This document shows, one piece after another, positions 45,218-53,281 of a DNA stretch of 57,596 nt. The position numbers were made by a program, and so were the translations under genes. The stretch comes from an uncultured Gammaproteobacteria bacterium (lineage in GTDB: Bacteria; Pseudomonadota; Gammaproteobacteria; Pseudomonadales; Pseudohongiellaceae), in contig CAIOZF010000165.1 of assembly GCA_903862645.1 (NCBI GenBank), positions 1 to 57,596 of the forward strand, read 5' to 3'. The first letter of the stretch is position 1; each line of letters begins with the position of its first letter. The notes beneath the pieces are model-generated. The model did not search any database. It was not told the origin of the DNA and was given only the letters and a program-made list of their open reading frames with translations.

Positions 45218-46170
45218 CGGCTGATGCGTGGAAGCGAGTCACCGTCCAGCAGTTTCGTGTCAGCGCCTTTGCGCATCATGAACTCCAGCATGCCCTCGCG
45301 CAGCGCCGTAGGGCTGAAACTGATCTGCTCCAGACCAAAGGTCCGCATCAGCCCGGTCAACACTGCCCAACCCGGCATCAACAAGTCTTTGCGCCGATCC
45401 TTCAAGCCAGGCAAAAGACGTTCGGGGTCGGCGGCACAGGCCAGAACATCTGCCTTCAATTGTTGCAGGGCGCTGCGCGAGATGCCTCTGTCACTGTATC
45501 CACACTGCTGACATACGAGACTGAGCATCTTTGCCGTTCCAGAGGAGGCGTAGATTTCCGTGCTCGGGTAGCCCAACACATCGTCACGTACTGCGGCAAA
45601 AACCCTTTCCGCCTCCACCGTCGCTGACTCCAGAAGGCGCTCAAGCGCTGCAGTATCCGAAGGTAGTACTTTGAAGAATCTGTCACGCCAACTGACGCAA
45701 CCTATGGGGAGGCTATGCGTGACAAGCCGCACTTCGCCGCGACCGACAATGATCTCGGTACTGCCCCCACCAACGTCTATAACCATGCGGGTTGCCGCGC
45801 TTACAGGCAGCCCGGAGAGAACCCCTGCATAGACCAGAATGGCCTCCTGCTGACCCGATATCACGGAGACGTCTATTCCCAGCTCCTTTGCTCTAGCCAG
45901 GAACTCCGGGGCGTTCCGAGCCAGCCGAAGCGCGTTGGTTCCCAATGCCCAATACCGGCGCACCGGGTGGCGCGCCATGGCGGCGGCAAATTCGCGCAGA
46001 CAGTCGATGCCACGGGCAAAAGCGGCAGGCGAGATTTCACCAGTGAGAGGCACGCCCTCTCCCAACTGCACAATGCTACTGAAGCGTTCGACGATCTCGG
46101 TCCTGCCATCCTGCCACTCCGCTATCAGGAGGTGGAAGCTGTTGGAACCCAGATCAATGCATGCATACAT
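45202..46170 (-). CDS. ppx: Exopolyphosphatase / pppGpp phosphatase family, short form
   Basis: Ppx/GppA-family phosphatase of the ASKHA fold, 322 aa. The N-terminus A-C-I-D-L-G-S-N-S-F-H-L-L and the phosphate loop M-V-I-D-V-G-G-G-S-T-E-I-I-V are clear. It lacks the C-terminal HD-type half present in the ~500-aa E. coli Ppx and GppA; such short forms exist in many bacteria. It may hydrolyse polyphosphate made by the adjacent Ppk; pppGpp hydrolysis is also possible. The ATG at 46168-46170 matches the family start. The two genes are arranged end to end with a 16-base overlap. Confidence 0.88.
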   Translation of the reverse strand: MYACIDLGSNSFHLLIAEWQDGRTEIVERFSSIVQLGEGVPLTGEISPAAFARGIDCLREFAAAMARHPVRRYWALGTNALRLARNAPEFLARAKELGIDVSVISGQQEAILVYAGVLSGLPVSAATRMVIDVGGGSTEIIVGRGEVRLVTHSLPIGCVSWRDRFFKVLPSDTAALERLLESATVEAERVFAAVRDDVLGYPSTEIYASSGTAKMLSLVCQQCGYSDRGISRSALQQLKADVLACAADPERLLPGLKDRRKDLLMPGWAVLTGLMRTFGLEQISFSPTALREGMLEFMMRKGADTKLLDGDSLPRISRQPAL

Positions 46171-46308
46171 AGTGAATTTCGTCCGCCTGGAAGGGATACG
46201 CAGAACTGACGCCCGGCGTGAAAGCGGTTGAGCATACAGCCTATTCATTTCAGAGCCATTACACGCGCATCAGAATCCTGCGATTCTGTGACGGGCCATC
46301 ATGACGCT

Positions 46309-46680
46309 TTAAATCATTGACAGCTGGTAGTTCTCAATACCGATCTTATCAATCAGCTGCAACTGCGTCTCCTGCCAGTCGACGCGCTCTTCCTCACTGC
46401 GCAGAATTGCGGCGAGCAGATCACGACTCACATAGTCCTGCACGGACTCTGCATGGGCAATACCCTCCTTGAGGACGGGCAGCGCGTGCATTTCAAGCTT
46501 CAGGTCGCATTCCAGCATTTCCCGCGTATCCTCACCGATCATCAGTTTGCCGAGGTTTTGCAGGTTTGGCAGCCCCCATTCCCTATACATGCGGGAGTGC
46601 AGAAAATACTGATTGATTGCAATCAGCTCGTTACCAAGCGCTTTGTTGAGATGTTTTATTACGATTGCATCGGCCTTCAT
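46309..46680 (-). CDS. bfr: Bacterioferritin with 31-residue internal deletion
   Basis: Bacterioferritin-like protein, 123 aa instead of about 157. Residues 1-37 ([20 protein letters not shown]) match the first helix, and then the sequence jumps straight to [14 protein letters not shown]. Family members have about 31 more residues between these (positions 38-68 of E. coli Bfr), which hold ferroxidase ligands Glu51 and His54 and haem ligand Met52. In the C-terminal motif E-E-E-R-V-D-W an Arg replaces His130. The remaining frame is intact. Iron oxidation at the normal centre and haem binding appear impossible. The start at ATG 46678-46680 has GGGGA 7 bases upstream. Confidence 0.9.
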   Translation of the reverse strand: MKADAIVIKHLNKALGNELIAINQYFLHSRMYREWGLPNLQNLGKLMIGEDTREMLECDLKLEMHALPVLKEGIAHAESVQDYVSRDLLAAILRSEEERVDWQETQLQLIDKIGIENYQLSMI

Positions 46681-46857
46681 GATCGAGTCCCCTGCTGTCA
46701 ATTCAGCCGCTAGAGTGGGCGTCTAAACAGCCGTTGTCAAGCCACGCAGGTTTCGTAAAGCATTGAAAGTAATGATAAACAAACTCACTACCCAAATCGA
46801 TTTCGGACTCTGCTTGATGCAATTGGCAAGGGTATGCGCGAGGGGGATAGAAGTATT

Positions 46858-47052
46858 TCAGGCCGAAGCGGCGTTTGCGAAGGAGGCGAGTCCTTTGAAC
46901 TCACTGACAATACTGCGGGCGTGCTTGCCGCATTTGCCACAGTCGGATGCAACTCCCAGCTTGTCACGCACGTCTGCCAGGCGGCTGGCGCCCTCGCGAC
47001 ACACTTCACGAATCTGGCTATCGGTAATCTGGCGGCAAATGCAAACGTACAT
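46858..47052 (-). CDS. bfd: Bacterioferritin-associated ferredoxin
   Basis: Bfd, 64 aa, a 2Fe-2S ferredoxin that reduces the iron core of bacterioferritin to mobilise iron. The Cys ligands C4 and C6 (M-Y-V-C-I-C) and C38 and C41 (D-C-G-K-C-G-K) are in place, with the family spacing. GAGGG stands 6 bases before the ATG. It lies 177 bases upstream of bfr on the same strand and has a Fur-type operator in its promoter, so it would be made under iron limitation. A functional partner is questionable because the adjacent bfr is damaged. Confidence 0.93.
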   Translation of the reverse strand: MYVCICRQITDSQIREVCREGASRLADVRDKLGVASDCGKCGKHARSIVSEFKGLASFANAASA

Positions 47053-47081
47053 GGAATTCCCTCGGAGTGGGTTAATCCTAA

Positions 47082-47110
47082 ATCTTAATGAGAATGATTG
47101 TTAACCGCAA
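47082..47110 (-). promoter_or_regulatory. bfd promoter overlapped by a Fur-box-like site
   Basis: Minus strand: TTGCGG (47110-47105), 17-bp spacer, TAAGAT (47087-47082). The spacer and -10 contain AATCATTCTCATTAAG, which resembles the Fur box (alternating AAT/ATT hexamers, T-G-A-G-A-A-T-G-A-T-T on the plus strand). Repression by iron-loaded Fur is expected. Confidence 0.7.
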
Positions 47111-47223
47111 TAAATCCCATAGCTACGCTCAGCGCCATCCCCATTCTTCATGCTAAGATTCCAGCCCTTCGCGATCAGACCGATCGCCCACTAAACCCAA
47201 GCTCGACGCGCAAGGTATCAGGA

Positions 47224-49146
47224 TTGACTAACCAGAACAGGACAGAAAACTCCCTGCCCATAGGGCGCTACCTTGTGACTGGCATCCTATTGATAGCCGC
47301 GCTGAAAATTGTGCTCGCGGCCACCCTCGATTTGTACAGTGACGAGATCTTCTACTGGCAAGCCTCGACACGTCCTGCGCTGGCATACAGCGATCTGCCC
47401 TTCATGGCAGCCCTGCTATCAGGACTCGGTAGCCAGTTGTTCGGACATTCCGCATTAGCAGTCCGGACGTTGTTCTTTCTGATGGGCAGCGCCATACCGC
47501 TTTTGATTTACTGGGTAGCTAGACCATTGATGCAGCGCCGACAGGCAATGGAGGCAGCGGCTCTGAGCCTGTGCCTGCCGCTCGGTGCCTTTCTTGGACT
47601 GTTGGCGGTACCGGACGTACCTTTGCTGTTCTTTGGGCTGCTGCTGATAGGCTGCCTGGAGCGAGCCACCCGACTGGATTCAACAAAGTACTGGCTGGCA
47701 ACAGGAGTGGCTGCAGCTTTGGGCGTCAGCACCCATTACCGCTTCGCCCTCTATCTCCTGGCCGGCCTCACCTTCCTAGTGAGTTTTCCGGATCAACATC
47801 GGCACTGGAAGCGTCCGGGATTGTGGTTGGCTTTTGGCCTGTTGTTGCTAGGCCTCTACCCTGCCGTAGCGTTCAACTTGAACAATCAACTCAGTGGTAT
47901 CAACTATCACCTGCTGGAGCGACATCCCTGGGAATTTCAGGCCGAAGGCCTCCTGCATCCATTCAAGCAGGCCGTGCTGGTCACCCCTCTTCTATACGGG
48001 GCGCTGCTGTATACCCTATTCTCGCTCCTGCGCAAAGCACGCAGAGGCGACTCTCGACATGGCCTGTTTGGCGTGTTCGCGCTGGTCAATCTTGGCGTCT
48101 ATCTCATCCTTGCCCCTTGGGCGGACAGTACCCGCACCTCTATCCACTGGCCCCTGTCGGGCTATCTGCCACTGCTGATATTCCTGCCCGAAACCCTGCG
48201 CGACCTGCACCAGCGACTCTCTACACGATTCAGCATCAAACTGGCTACCCGAGTCATCACGCTGACCATTGCGCTTGGGTTTACCGGCTCCCTGGTGGCA
48301 TTGCTCGGCGTTGGCTCGCAAGGTCTGCAGGAACAGCTCCGCCCGCTGGTCGGTCCAGGAATTCTTTCCAACAAAATGGCGGGATGGCGAGAGTTGAATC
48401 AACATGTCAACGCTCTACTCGCCCGTGAGGCGTCTGGCAAAGATTGGGTGATTGTCACTGATAACTACTACACAGGGGCCCAAATCGAATTGGGGCTCGC
48501 AACTCCACACCGCGTCTACAATATTGACACCGATAAAGCGGTTCGCGACGGCAGGGCAGTGCAGTATGAGTTATGGGGCAGCAACGCCAGTGGTCTGGCG
48601 CGGGAATCAGGCAGGAATGCGCTATTTATAAGCGAGGATAGTACATTGACGATCCCGGACAAGATTTCGACAATGGCACGCGCCTGCAGTCAATTCGCCA
48701 ACTTGAAGTTCCTTGGGCAACTAGCATTGTTCGGCGGGGAGAAATCATTCAGCTTCTATTACGGCGGCACCATCGGTAGCGCAGCTCCAGGCAGCATTTG
48801 TCCGCTCCCCTCACTCGGCTGGTTGGACCTTCCTCAAGCAGGGCAGGAGGTCGCTGAGACCCTGATGGTGTCAGGGTGGGTCGTTAACGAGGGACTGGGA
48901 GTAAGCAGCGTCGAAGTGCTGCTGCACGGGCAGATTGCAGCGTCCGCAAATTATGGGCTACCAAGAACAGACGTGATGGAGGCCATGGCGGTGAAAACTG
49001 ACCCGAATGCACCTAATCTCGGATTCGATGGGATGATCAACCTGGCGGCATTTCCCGAAGGCGATACAGAGCTGGGTATCCGTGTGACGGGGAATTCGGG
49101 GGAGATTCAGACGTTCGGGATAAGAAAATTTACGATTAAACGCTGA
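47224..49146 (+). CDS. GT39/ArnT-like membrane glycosyltransferase
   Basis: A polytopic inner-membrane protein of about 640 aa with roughly ten hydrophobic helices. The catalytic-type acidic motif sits in the first periplasmic loop (L-Y-S-D-E-I-F-Y-W), as in the dolichyl-phosphate-mannose/ArnT family. Further on it shows G-V-S-T-H-Y-R-F-A-L-Y-L-L. The C-terminal ~250 residues are soluble. The family transfers sugars from undecaprenyl-phosphate donors to lipid A or other acceptors; the acceptor here is unknown. The start is uncertain: a TTG at 47224-47226 with AAGG upstream is preferred, but the frame is open back to 47098 (TTG) with poor signals there. Confidence 0.75.
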   Translation: MTNQNRTENSLPIGRYLVTGILLIAALKIVLAATLDLYSDEIFYWQASTRPALAYSDLPFMAALLSGLGSQLFGHSALAVRTLFFLMGSAIPLLIYWVARPLMQRRQAMEAAALSLCLPLGAFLGLLAVPDVPLLFFGLLLIGCLERATRLDSTKYWLATGVAAALGVSTHYRFALYLLAGLTFLVSFPDQHRHWKRPGLWLAFGLLLLGLYPAVAFNLNNQLSGINYHLLERHPWEFQAEGLLHPFKQAVLVTPLLYGALLYTLFSLLRKARRGDSRHGLFGVFALVNLGVYLILAPWADSTRTSIHWPLSGYLPLLIFLPETLRDLHQRLSTRFSIKLATRVITLTIALGFTGSLVALLGVGSQGLQEQLRPLVGPGILSNKMAGWRELNQHVNALLAREASGKDWVIVTDNYYTGAQIELGLATPHRVYNIDTDKAVRDGRAVQYELWGSNASGLARESGRNALFISEDSTLTIPDKISTMARACSQFANLKFLGQLALFGGEKSFSFYYGGTIGSAAPGSICPLPSLGWLDLPQAGQEVAETLMVSGWVVNEGLGVSSVEVLLHGQIAASANYGLPRTDVMEAMAVKTDPNAPNLGFDGMINLAAFPEGDTELGIRVTGNSGEIQTFGIRKFTIKR

Positions 49147-49197
49147 CAGGGCGGCGTCGCGTTGAGCATTTAAAGAGAAGCGCCAGACAAACCACTG

Positions 49198-50115
49198 TCA
49201 GAATGGATTGACAACTTCCACTGCGATCTTCCACTCGCCGGATTCTGTAAACCGCCAGAAGCGCAGATAGTTAACACTGAAGTCGGAGCCATCAGCGCTC
49301 ATGGTGCCATAGGTATAGCCCACATCGCCGGACTCAGCCATGTAAGCCCCTCCAGGCTGGTGTGTCACCAGCGACATGGCGACCTGCTCATCCATGAACG
49401 CCCCGTACACTACGCCACCAGCCTCACTGCCAATACCAGGAACCATCCCCGGCACGTAGATGCGCTGATTCTCGAGCCCGTATCGCAACATTGCCCGACG
49501 CCCGCCCCTGAAATTGATTGCTCTGACAAACAACTCTTCAGCTGCAACGAGCGACTCCAAGGTATTGTCAACGGTCAGGGACTCGGGGGCAGACTCGGCC
49601 AAGGCCTGCTCGGATTCTCGGAGATTTGCTTCAACATCGAGACTCAGAACTCCGGGAACACGAACAGTGATATCGGCCACCATTCGCCACTCATTGTCAA
49701 ACTTGCGCCAAATCGTAACGAAGTGTCCATGAACTCGACGCAACTCTCCGTCAGACTCCATGGTATAGCGATAAGGACCTGTGGTCAGACCAAGGTCTCC
49801 GGCACGAGAAAATCCAATATAGTTTGCACGCGACTCGAGCGTAGCACTCCCGCGTCGTGGATCAACTGCCCTGTAGGTTCCCTCTGCCTCGACGGGACCA
49901 CGCCGAAAGACTACAGCACCTTCCCCAAAAGTGCTCAGAAATGCCTGATTGAAGCCTTGAATTCTAGAACGCTCAGCGAGCTTGTTGTCAGTTTCTATCA
50001 GGCTACGCCAAATCTGCGCCGGTTCATCTGCCTGTTCAACGACTTGCTGTGCAACTAATGGAGATGAAGCAAGAAATGCCACCGAAGCCAGAAGTGCAAC
50101 TTGTAACGATTTCAT
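49198..50115 (-). CDS. Exported protein with two NTF2-like (DUF4440-type) domains
   Basis: A 305-aa exported protein with a signal peptide (M-K-S-L-Q-V-A-L-L-A-S) cleaved near L-V-A-Q-Q. Two SnoaL/NTF2-like segments appear: R-A-N-Y-I-G-F-S-R-A-G-D-L-G-L-T-T-G then W-R-K-F-D-N-E-W-R-M-V-A-D-I, and a second copy S-G-D-V-G-Y-T-Y-G-T then W-R-F-T-E-S-G-E-W-K-I-A. DUF4440-type proteins act in diverse ways, so a function cannot be given. It lies directly before a region of decayed genes and has no clear operon partner. Confidence 0.75.
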   Translation of the reverse strand: MKSLQVALLASVAFLASSPLVAQQVVEQADEPAQIWRSLIETDNKLAERSRIQGFNQAFLSTFGEGAVVFRRGPVEAEGTYRAVDPRRGSATLESRANYIGFSRAGDLGLTTGPYRYTMESDGELRRVHGHFVTIWRKFDNEWRMVADITVRVPGVLSLDVEANLRESEQALAESAPESLTVDNTLESLVAAEELFVRAINFRGGRRAMLRYGLENQRIYVPGMVPGIGSEAGGVVYGAFMDEQVAMSLVTHQPGGAYMAESGDVGYTYGTMSADGSDFSVNYLRFWRFTESGEWKIAVEVVNPF

Positions 50116-50117
50116 GG

Positions 50118-50343
50118 TTACACCACTCTTAGATCGCTCTGGTATCGCACCAGTTTGGAGCTGAAGTATGTACCATTACTGAGAGGAGGTACAGCCGTCA
50201 CAGCAAAATACCGCCCAAAGTAGCCATCTGGAGAAGCGTGCAACCTTGCACCAATGCGCTTGATTGAGGTTAATGAATCGCCTGTGATCAGAAGCACAAG
50301 CATCGACACCCAAAGCGACGATTATTGCCATGCTTGTCATCAT
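50118..50343 (-). pseudogene. Relic of a membrane sensor N-terminus
   Basis: Reading the minus strand, M-M-T-S-M-A-I-I-V-A-L-G-V then, in a second frame, M-L-V-L-L-I-T-G-D-S-L-T-S-I-K-R-I-G-A-R-L reads like a transmembrane anchor plus the first part of a periplasmic domain. A frameshift joins them. The gene stops at 50118 with no cytoplasmic domain. Low-confidence reconstruction. Confidence 0.35.
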
Positions 50344-51035
50344 CAATTTGGAATTGGCGTACCAGCTCATTGAATGACACAAGCAACTCATTCACGTCAC
50401 GATGGCACTTTTTAAACTCTTTATAATCGTCGGCATTGAGCTAGCCATCCCCCGCAATTTTGACACTACTCTTGGCTATCTCATCGGTCAAATCCGACCG
50501 CTGTTTCACAGCAGCAGCAATGTCACGGTTTCGGTTGGCGATCAGTTCCACCCGCTCCAGTACAGAATCAAGAAGCTAATTGGCCGAGCAGGCAGCACCG
50601 ACGCAATCCCTCGAGAGACTCACGCCATTTCACCTGGCGGAGACGATCTCTGACGTATTGGCCTGCAGATTCTCGATAATGATATTGATCTACTGGGTTG
50701 ATGACTGCGTGTTCTGCGCAAGGCTGCGCACGTTGTCCCCTACGACAGTACAACCGCGGCCCTGCTCACCTGCTCACCTGCTCACCTGCTCTCGCTGCAT
50801 CAATCGCCGCATTGAGCGCCCGCAGGTGGGTTCGTTCCACGATCCCCTTGATCACTTCCAGCACTGAGTTAACCTTCTCGTTGCGATTACTCCCGCCATG
50901 GACTTTTTGCTGAATCAATGACAGCGAACCAGAGAGCTTTTCGACAGAGGTCCGAGTCTTCGAAGCCGCCATGGTGGCCTTCTGGGTGGCGCCAGTGGCT
51001 TCCGTTGCAGCCTACACGCTTGCCTGAGCCGCGTC
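50344..51035 (-). pseudogene. Decayed methyl-accepting chemotaxis protein (signalling domain)
   Basis: Minus strand from about 51035: an MCP cytoplasmic hairpin is clear (V-N-S-V-L-E-V-I-K-G-I-V-E-R-T-H-L-R-A-L-N-A-A-I-D-A shown in part; A-A-R-A-G-E-Q follows, then G-R-G in a shifted frame, V-R-S-L-A-Q-N-T-Q-S-S-T-Q and I-N-I-I-I-E-N-L-Q-A-N-T). Lesions include an in-frame stop upstream (after Q-A-S-V), two extra copies of an 8-bp repeat at A-R-A-G-E-Q that shift the frame, and further stops after T-Q and S-A-R. The N-terminal sensor half is missing. It ends against a REC-PAS fragment on the opposite strand, indicating deletion at the junction near 51035. Confidence 0.75.
50762..50791 (-). 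repeat. 8-bp tandem repeat, three full copies, inside the MCP relic
   Basis: Three complete CTGCTCAC units on the plus strand (50762-50785) plus a partial fourth. On the coding strand the MCP needs one unit here; two extra units add 16 bp and break the frame. Confidence 0.8.
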
Positions 51036-51826
51036 GGACTGGGGCTGGCATGCATGGCTGTGAGACCTGTAAGATAATTCGCAACCTCTTTAATCAGCAT
51101 GAATTGCCGATCGCCATTGTCACAGCGAGGAGTCAACTGGAATTTCTGACGCACGGCTTCCAGACAGGAGCCGATGACTTCCCCTCCAAACTGTTCTATG
51201 TAGCAGAGTTGTGGGCACAAGTCTCAAATCAACTCAAACTCGTGGAGTTACATCGCGTCAATCGTGAAAATGCCAGACTGAAAGATCAGATCGCAGACTA
51301 CATCGAGGCAGACCAGCAGATCAGATCAGCAAACACAGAAGTTGCAAACGCTGTTGGAGATCATGTCCTCCGCCATTATTGTCTACAATGTCGGTCTGGG
51401 AGGATGGTGATCGGATCAAGAAAAGCCACCAAGCCCCCAATATACAAATCTGCCTTCCCTCTCAGATGCTCCTGTTGGCAAAACCAAAACTTAATGCCCG
51501 TTTCTCCCTTCTCAGTGTCGATGACAGTACCCGCATACTTATTCTGGAACCGATGAGCACCGGCTTCGCCGAACTGGCAACACGTAAAGACGACATTGGC
51601 ATGTTGCAGGTCCTGGAGCTGACCCAACGACATGCACGTAACCTGAGTTCACGACTGAAGTTACTGACTACTACAGAGTTTCAAGATATCCCCGTACTGC
51701 GGGACAGGCGCGAAGGCCTCAATTCGTCTCTTGATTTGTGGGACCAGGAAATACCTTGTGCGACAGTTCAGGACGATGTCCGGCAGCAACTCGTGACTCT
51801 GATGCAGGAGACCCTGCGTACCTGAG
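51036..51826 (+). pseudogene. Decayed response-regulator / PAS protein
   Basis: Plus strand. From about 51046 the sequence reads as the second half of a receiver domain (M-H-G-C-E-T-C-K-I-I-R-N, I-A-I-V-T-A-R-S-Q-L and a T-G-A-D-D segment), with the usual switch Lys region altered (S-K-L-F in place of T-K-P-F). A coiled-coil linker follows (V-N-R-E-N-A-R-L-K-D-Q-I-A-D), then in another frame a PAS-like tail (L-N-A-R-F-S-L-L-S-V-D-D-S-T-R-I-L-I-L-E). At least one frameshift lies near 51350-51400. The phospho-acceptor Asp region is missing. A signalling gene is certain; its exact class is not. Confidence 0.65.
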
Positions 51827-52237
51827 AGACCACAACCAACAAAACAAAAATCGAACTACGGAGCAAAGCAAAAATTGGGGTTGTCAGTATCGATGAGGGC
51901 AGGCTGCGTACGCGATACTTTTAATCGCTCCCTCCGTCTTGAATTACTGCCACGCATCACACGTTGGCGCGATGTCGCTTGCACAACCTACTTTGTCTAG
52001 TCCAATCCTGATATTGCTCCGGAGGCCCGCAAACTTCTGGAAATCGAACTCAATAAAACCAAGGCAATTGTGCATGCTGCCGCTATAAATTGACCCTGAA
52101 TACTCCCTGATCATGTGGTGACACCCCTCCAACTATGCCGCTAGGATGGGAACGTCGGCGTATATAGGCGTCCTTTCACGGCTCGTCCAACGCACCCAGC
52201 GTAATGACGTCGACAAATCCGGAGCAAGGAGTTCTCG
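51827..52237. other. Non-coding or decayed region before the ATPase gene
   Basis: About 410 bases. A plus-strand stretch at about 51880-52093 reads, with one frameshift and one in-frame stop, as protein-like sequence (R-L-R-T-R-Y-F, then L-E-L-L-P-R-I-T-R-W-R-D-V, then A-R-K-L-L-E-I-E-L-N-K-T-K-A-I-V). I do not recognise the family. The remainder holds only the ribosome binding site of the next gene. Confidence 0.4.
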
Positions 52238-53089
52238 ATGTATTTGCGGCACTTTGGCCTAACTCAATCACCCTTTTCAGAAACTCCTAGCTCGCAGTTC
52301 TTTCTGGAATTGAATAATGCTGGAATTCTATTCAGAGAGTTGATTCATGCTGTGAATCAGCCTGATGGTTTCATGATCGTGCTAGGTGAGCCTGGGATCG
52401 GCAAATCCACGCTCTACAGAAAACTGTGGAAAGCACTTCTCAGCCACAAGAGTCGATATATAGCACTCACGCTCGGACACCCTCCGTTGACCGAATCCAG
52501 CCTTTACGCCTCAATCGGGCAGGAGTTGGATATTGCACGAAAACCTGCGGCTACACTGAGAGACCGAGTTCTGAAGAAATTGGAAGTCTTGGCAGGGCAA
52601 GGCAAGCATTTAGTGTTACTCATTGACGAGGCTCAGGCGATTCCTGAAAAAGTTCTTGAGGCACTACTCTTTCTCTCCGAGCAAATGCAGAACAAGCGCA
52701 AGTTGGTGCAAATTGTACTTTTTGCGCAACCGGAATTTACAGAAAAAATTGCGCGACCACGCCTTCAGCGTCTGCAAGAGCGCATTACTTTGACGCTCCA
52801 GCTGCACCCTGTGAAAGAGCACGATATTCCGCAGTATGTGACATTGAGACTCAGTAAATGCTGCTGGCAGGGGGATCCCCTATTTACCCCAAAAGCAATC
52901 AACCTGCTTGCCAAAGCAAGCAGCGGTGTACCACGTGTCATCAACGTTCTCGCGCACAAAGCAATGATGCTAGCCTACGGAGCTGGCGAGTCATCCGTCG
53001 GTGAAACTCATGTGACAACAGCTATCACCGAGACTGCCTCTGCAGACCAATCTTCCATTAAAGCGGGACTGCCTTGGTTTTCACGCTGA
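52238..53089 (+). CDS. Orphan AAA ATPase, MshM/ExeA type
   Basis: A 283-aa AAA ATPase starting M-Y-L-R-H-F-G-L-T-Q-S-P-F, the N-terminal motif of MshM and ExeA proteins. Walker A is G-E-P-G-I-G-K-S-T (50-58), Walker B is L-V-L-L-I-D-E-A-Q near 125-133, and a sensor-like G-V-P-R-V-I-N-V-L-A-H-K-A-M is near 235. MshM is part of MSHA-type pilus biogenesis, and ExeA helps assemble type II secretion. The length equals typical MshM, and the peptidoglycan-binding C-terminus of ExeA is absent. No other pilus or secretion gene is in the window, so its current job is unclear. AAGGAG stands 8 bases before the ATG. Confidence 0.85.
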   Translation: MYLRHFGLTQSPFSETPSSQFFLELNNAGILFRELIHAVNQPDGFMIVLGEPGIGKSTLYRKLWKALLSHKSRYIALTLGHPPLTESSLYASIGQELDIARKPAATLRDRVLKKLEVLAGQGKHLVLLIDEAQAIPEKVLEALLFLSEQMQNKRKLVQIVLFAQPEFTEKIARPRLQRLQERITLTLQLHPVKEHDIPQYVTLRLSKCCWQGDPLFTPKAINLLAKASSGVPRVINVLAHKAMMLAYGAGESSVGETHVTTAITETASADQSSIKAGLPWFSR

Positions 53090-53182
53090 CAAGCGCAAGT
53101 TGACGCCGCGCTTTTGCCATATGCCTCCTGTTTCTGAGACATGTTACCTTCCCCTCTGAGCAGCACCAAAACAAGCCTGATG

Positions 53183-53210
53183 TTGTATAGCGCCGTCGCT
53201 CCGATATAAT
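53183..53210 (+). promoter_or_regulatory. Sigma-70 promoter of cysE
   Basis: TTGTAT (53183-53188) and a perfect TATAAT (53205-53210), 16 bp apart, about 70 bases before the cysE ATG. Confidence 0.6.
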
Positions 53211-53281
53211 CAGGCCCCGGCCTATAAGTTGGATGCGGAGTTATCATCCCGCGCCACCAGCAATCACCAAGGAAAAGTCAA

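Noticed and set aside
46271-46288. Hairpin CAGAATC-CTGC-GATTCTG downstream of bfr
   Set aside because: 7-bp stem with no following T run on either strand, so not called as a terminator.
46834-47088. Plus-strand frame of 84 codons overlapping bfd
   Set aside because: It is antisense to the well-supported bfd gene and has no family match.
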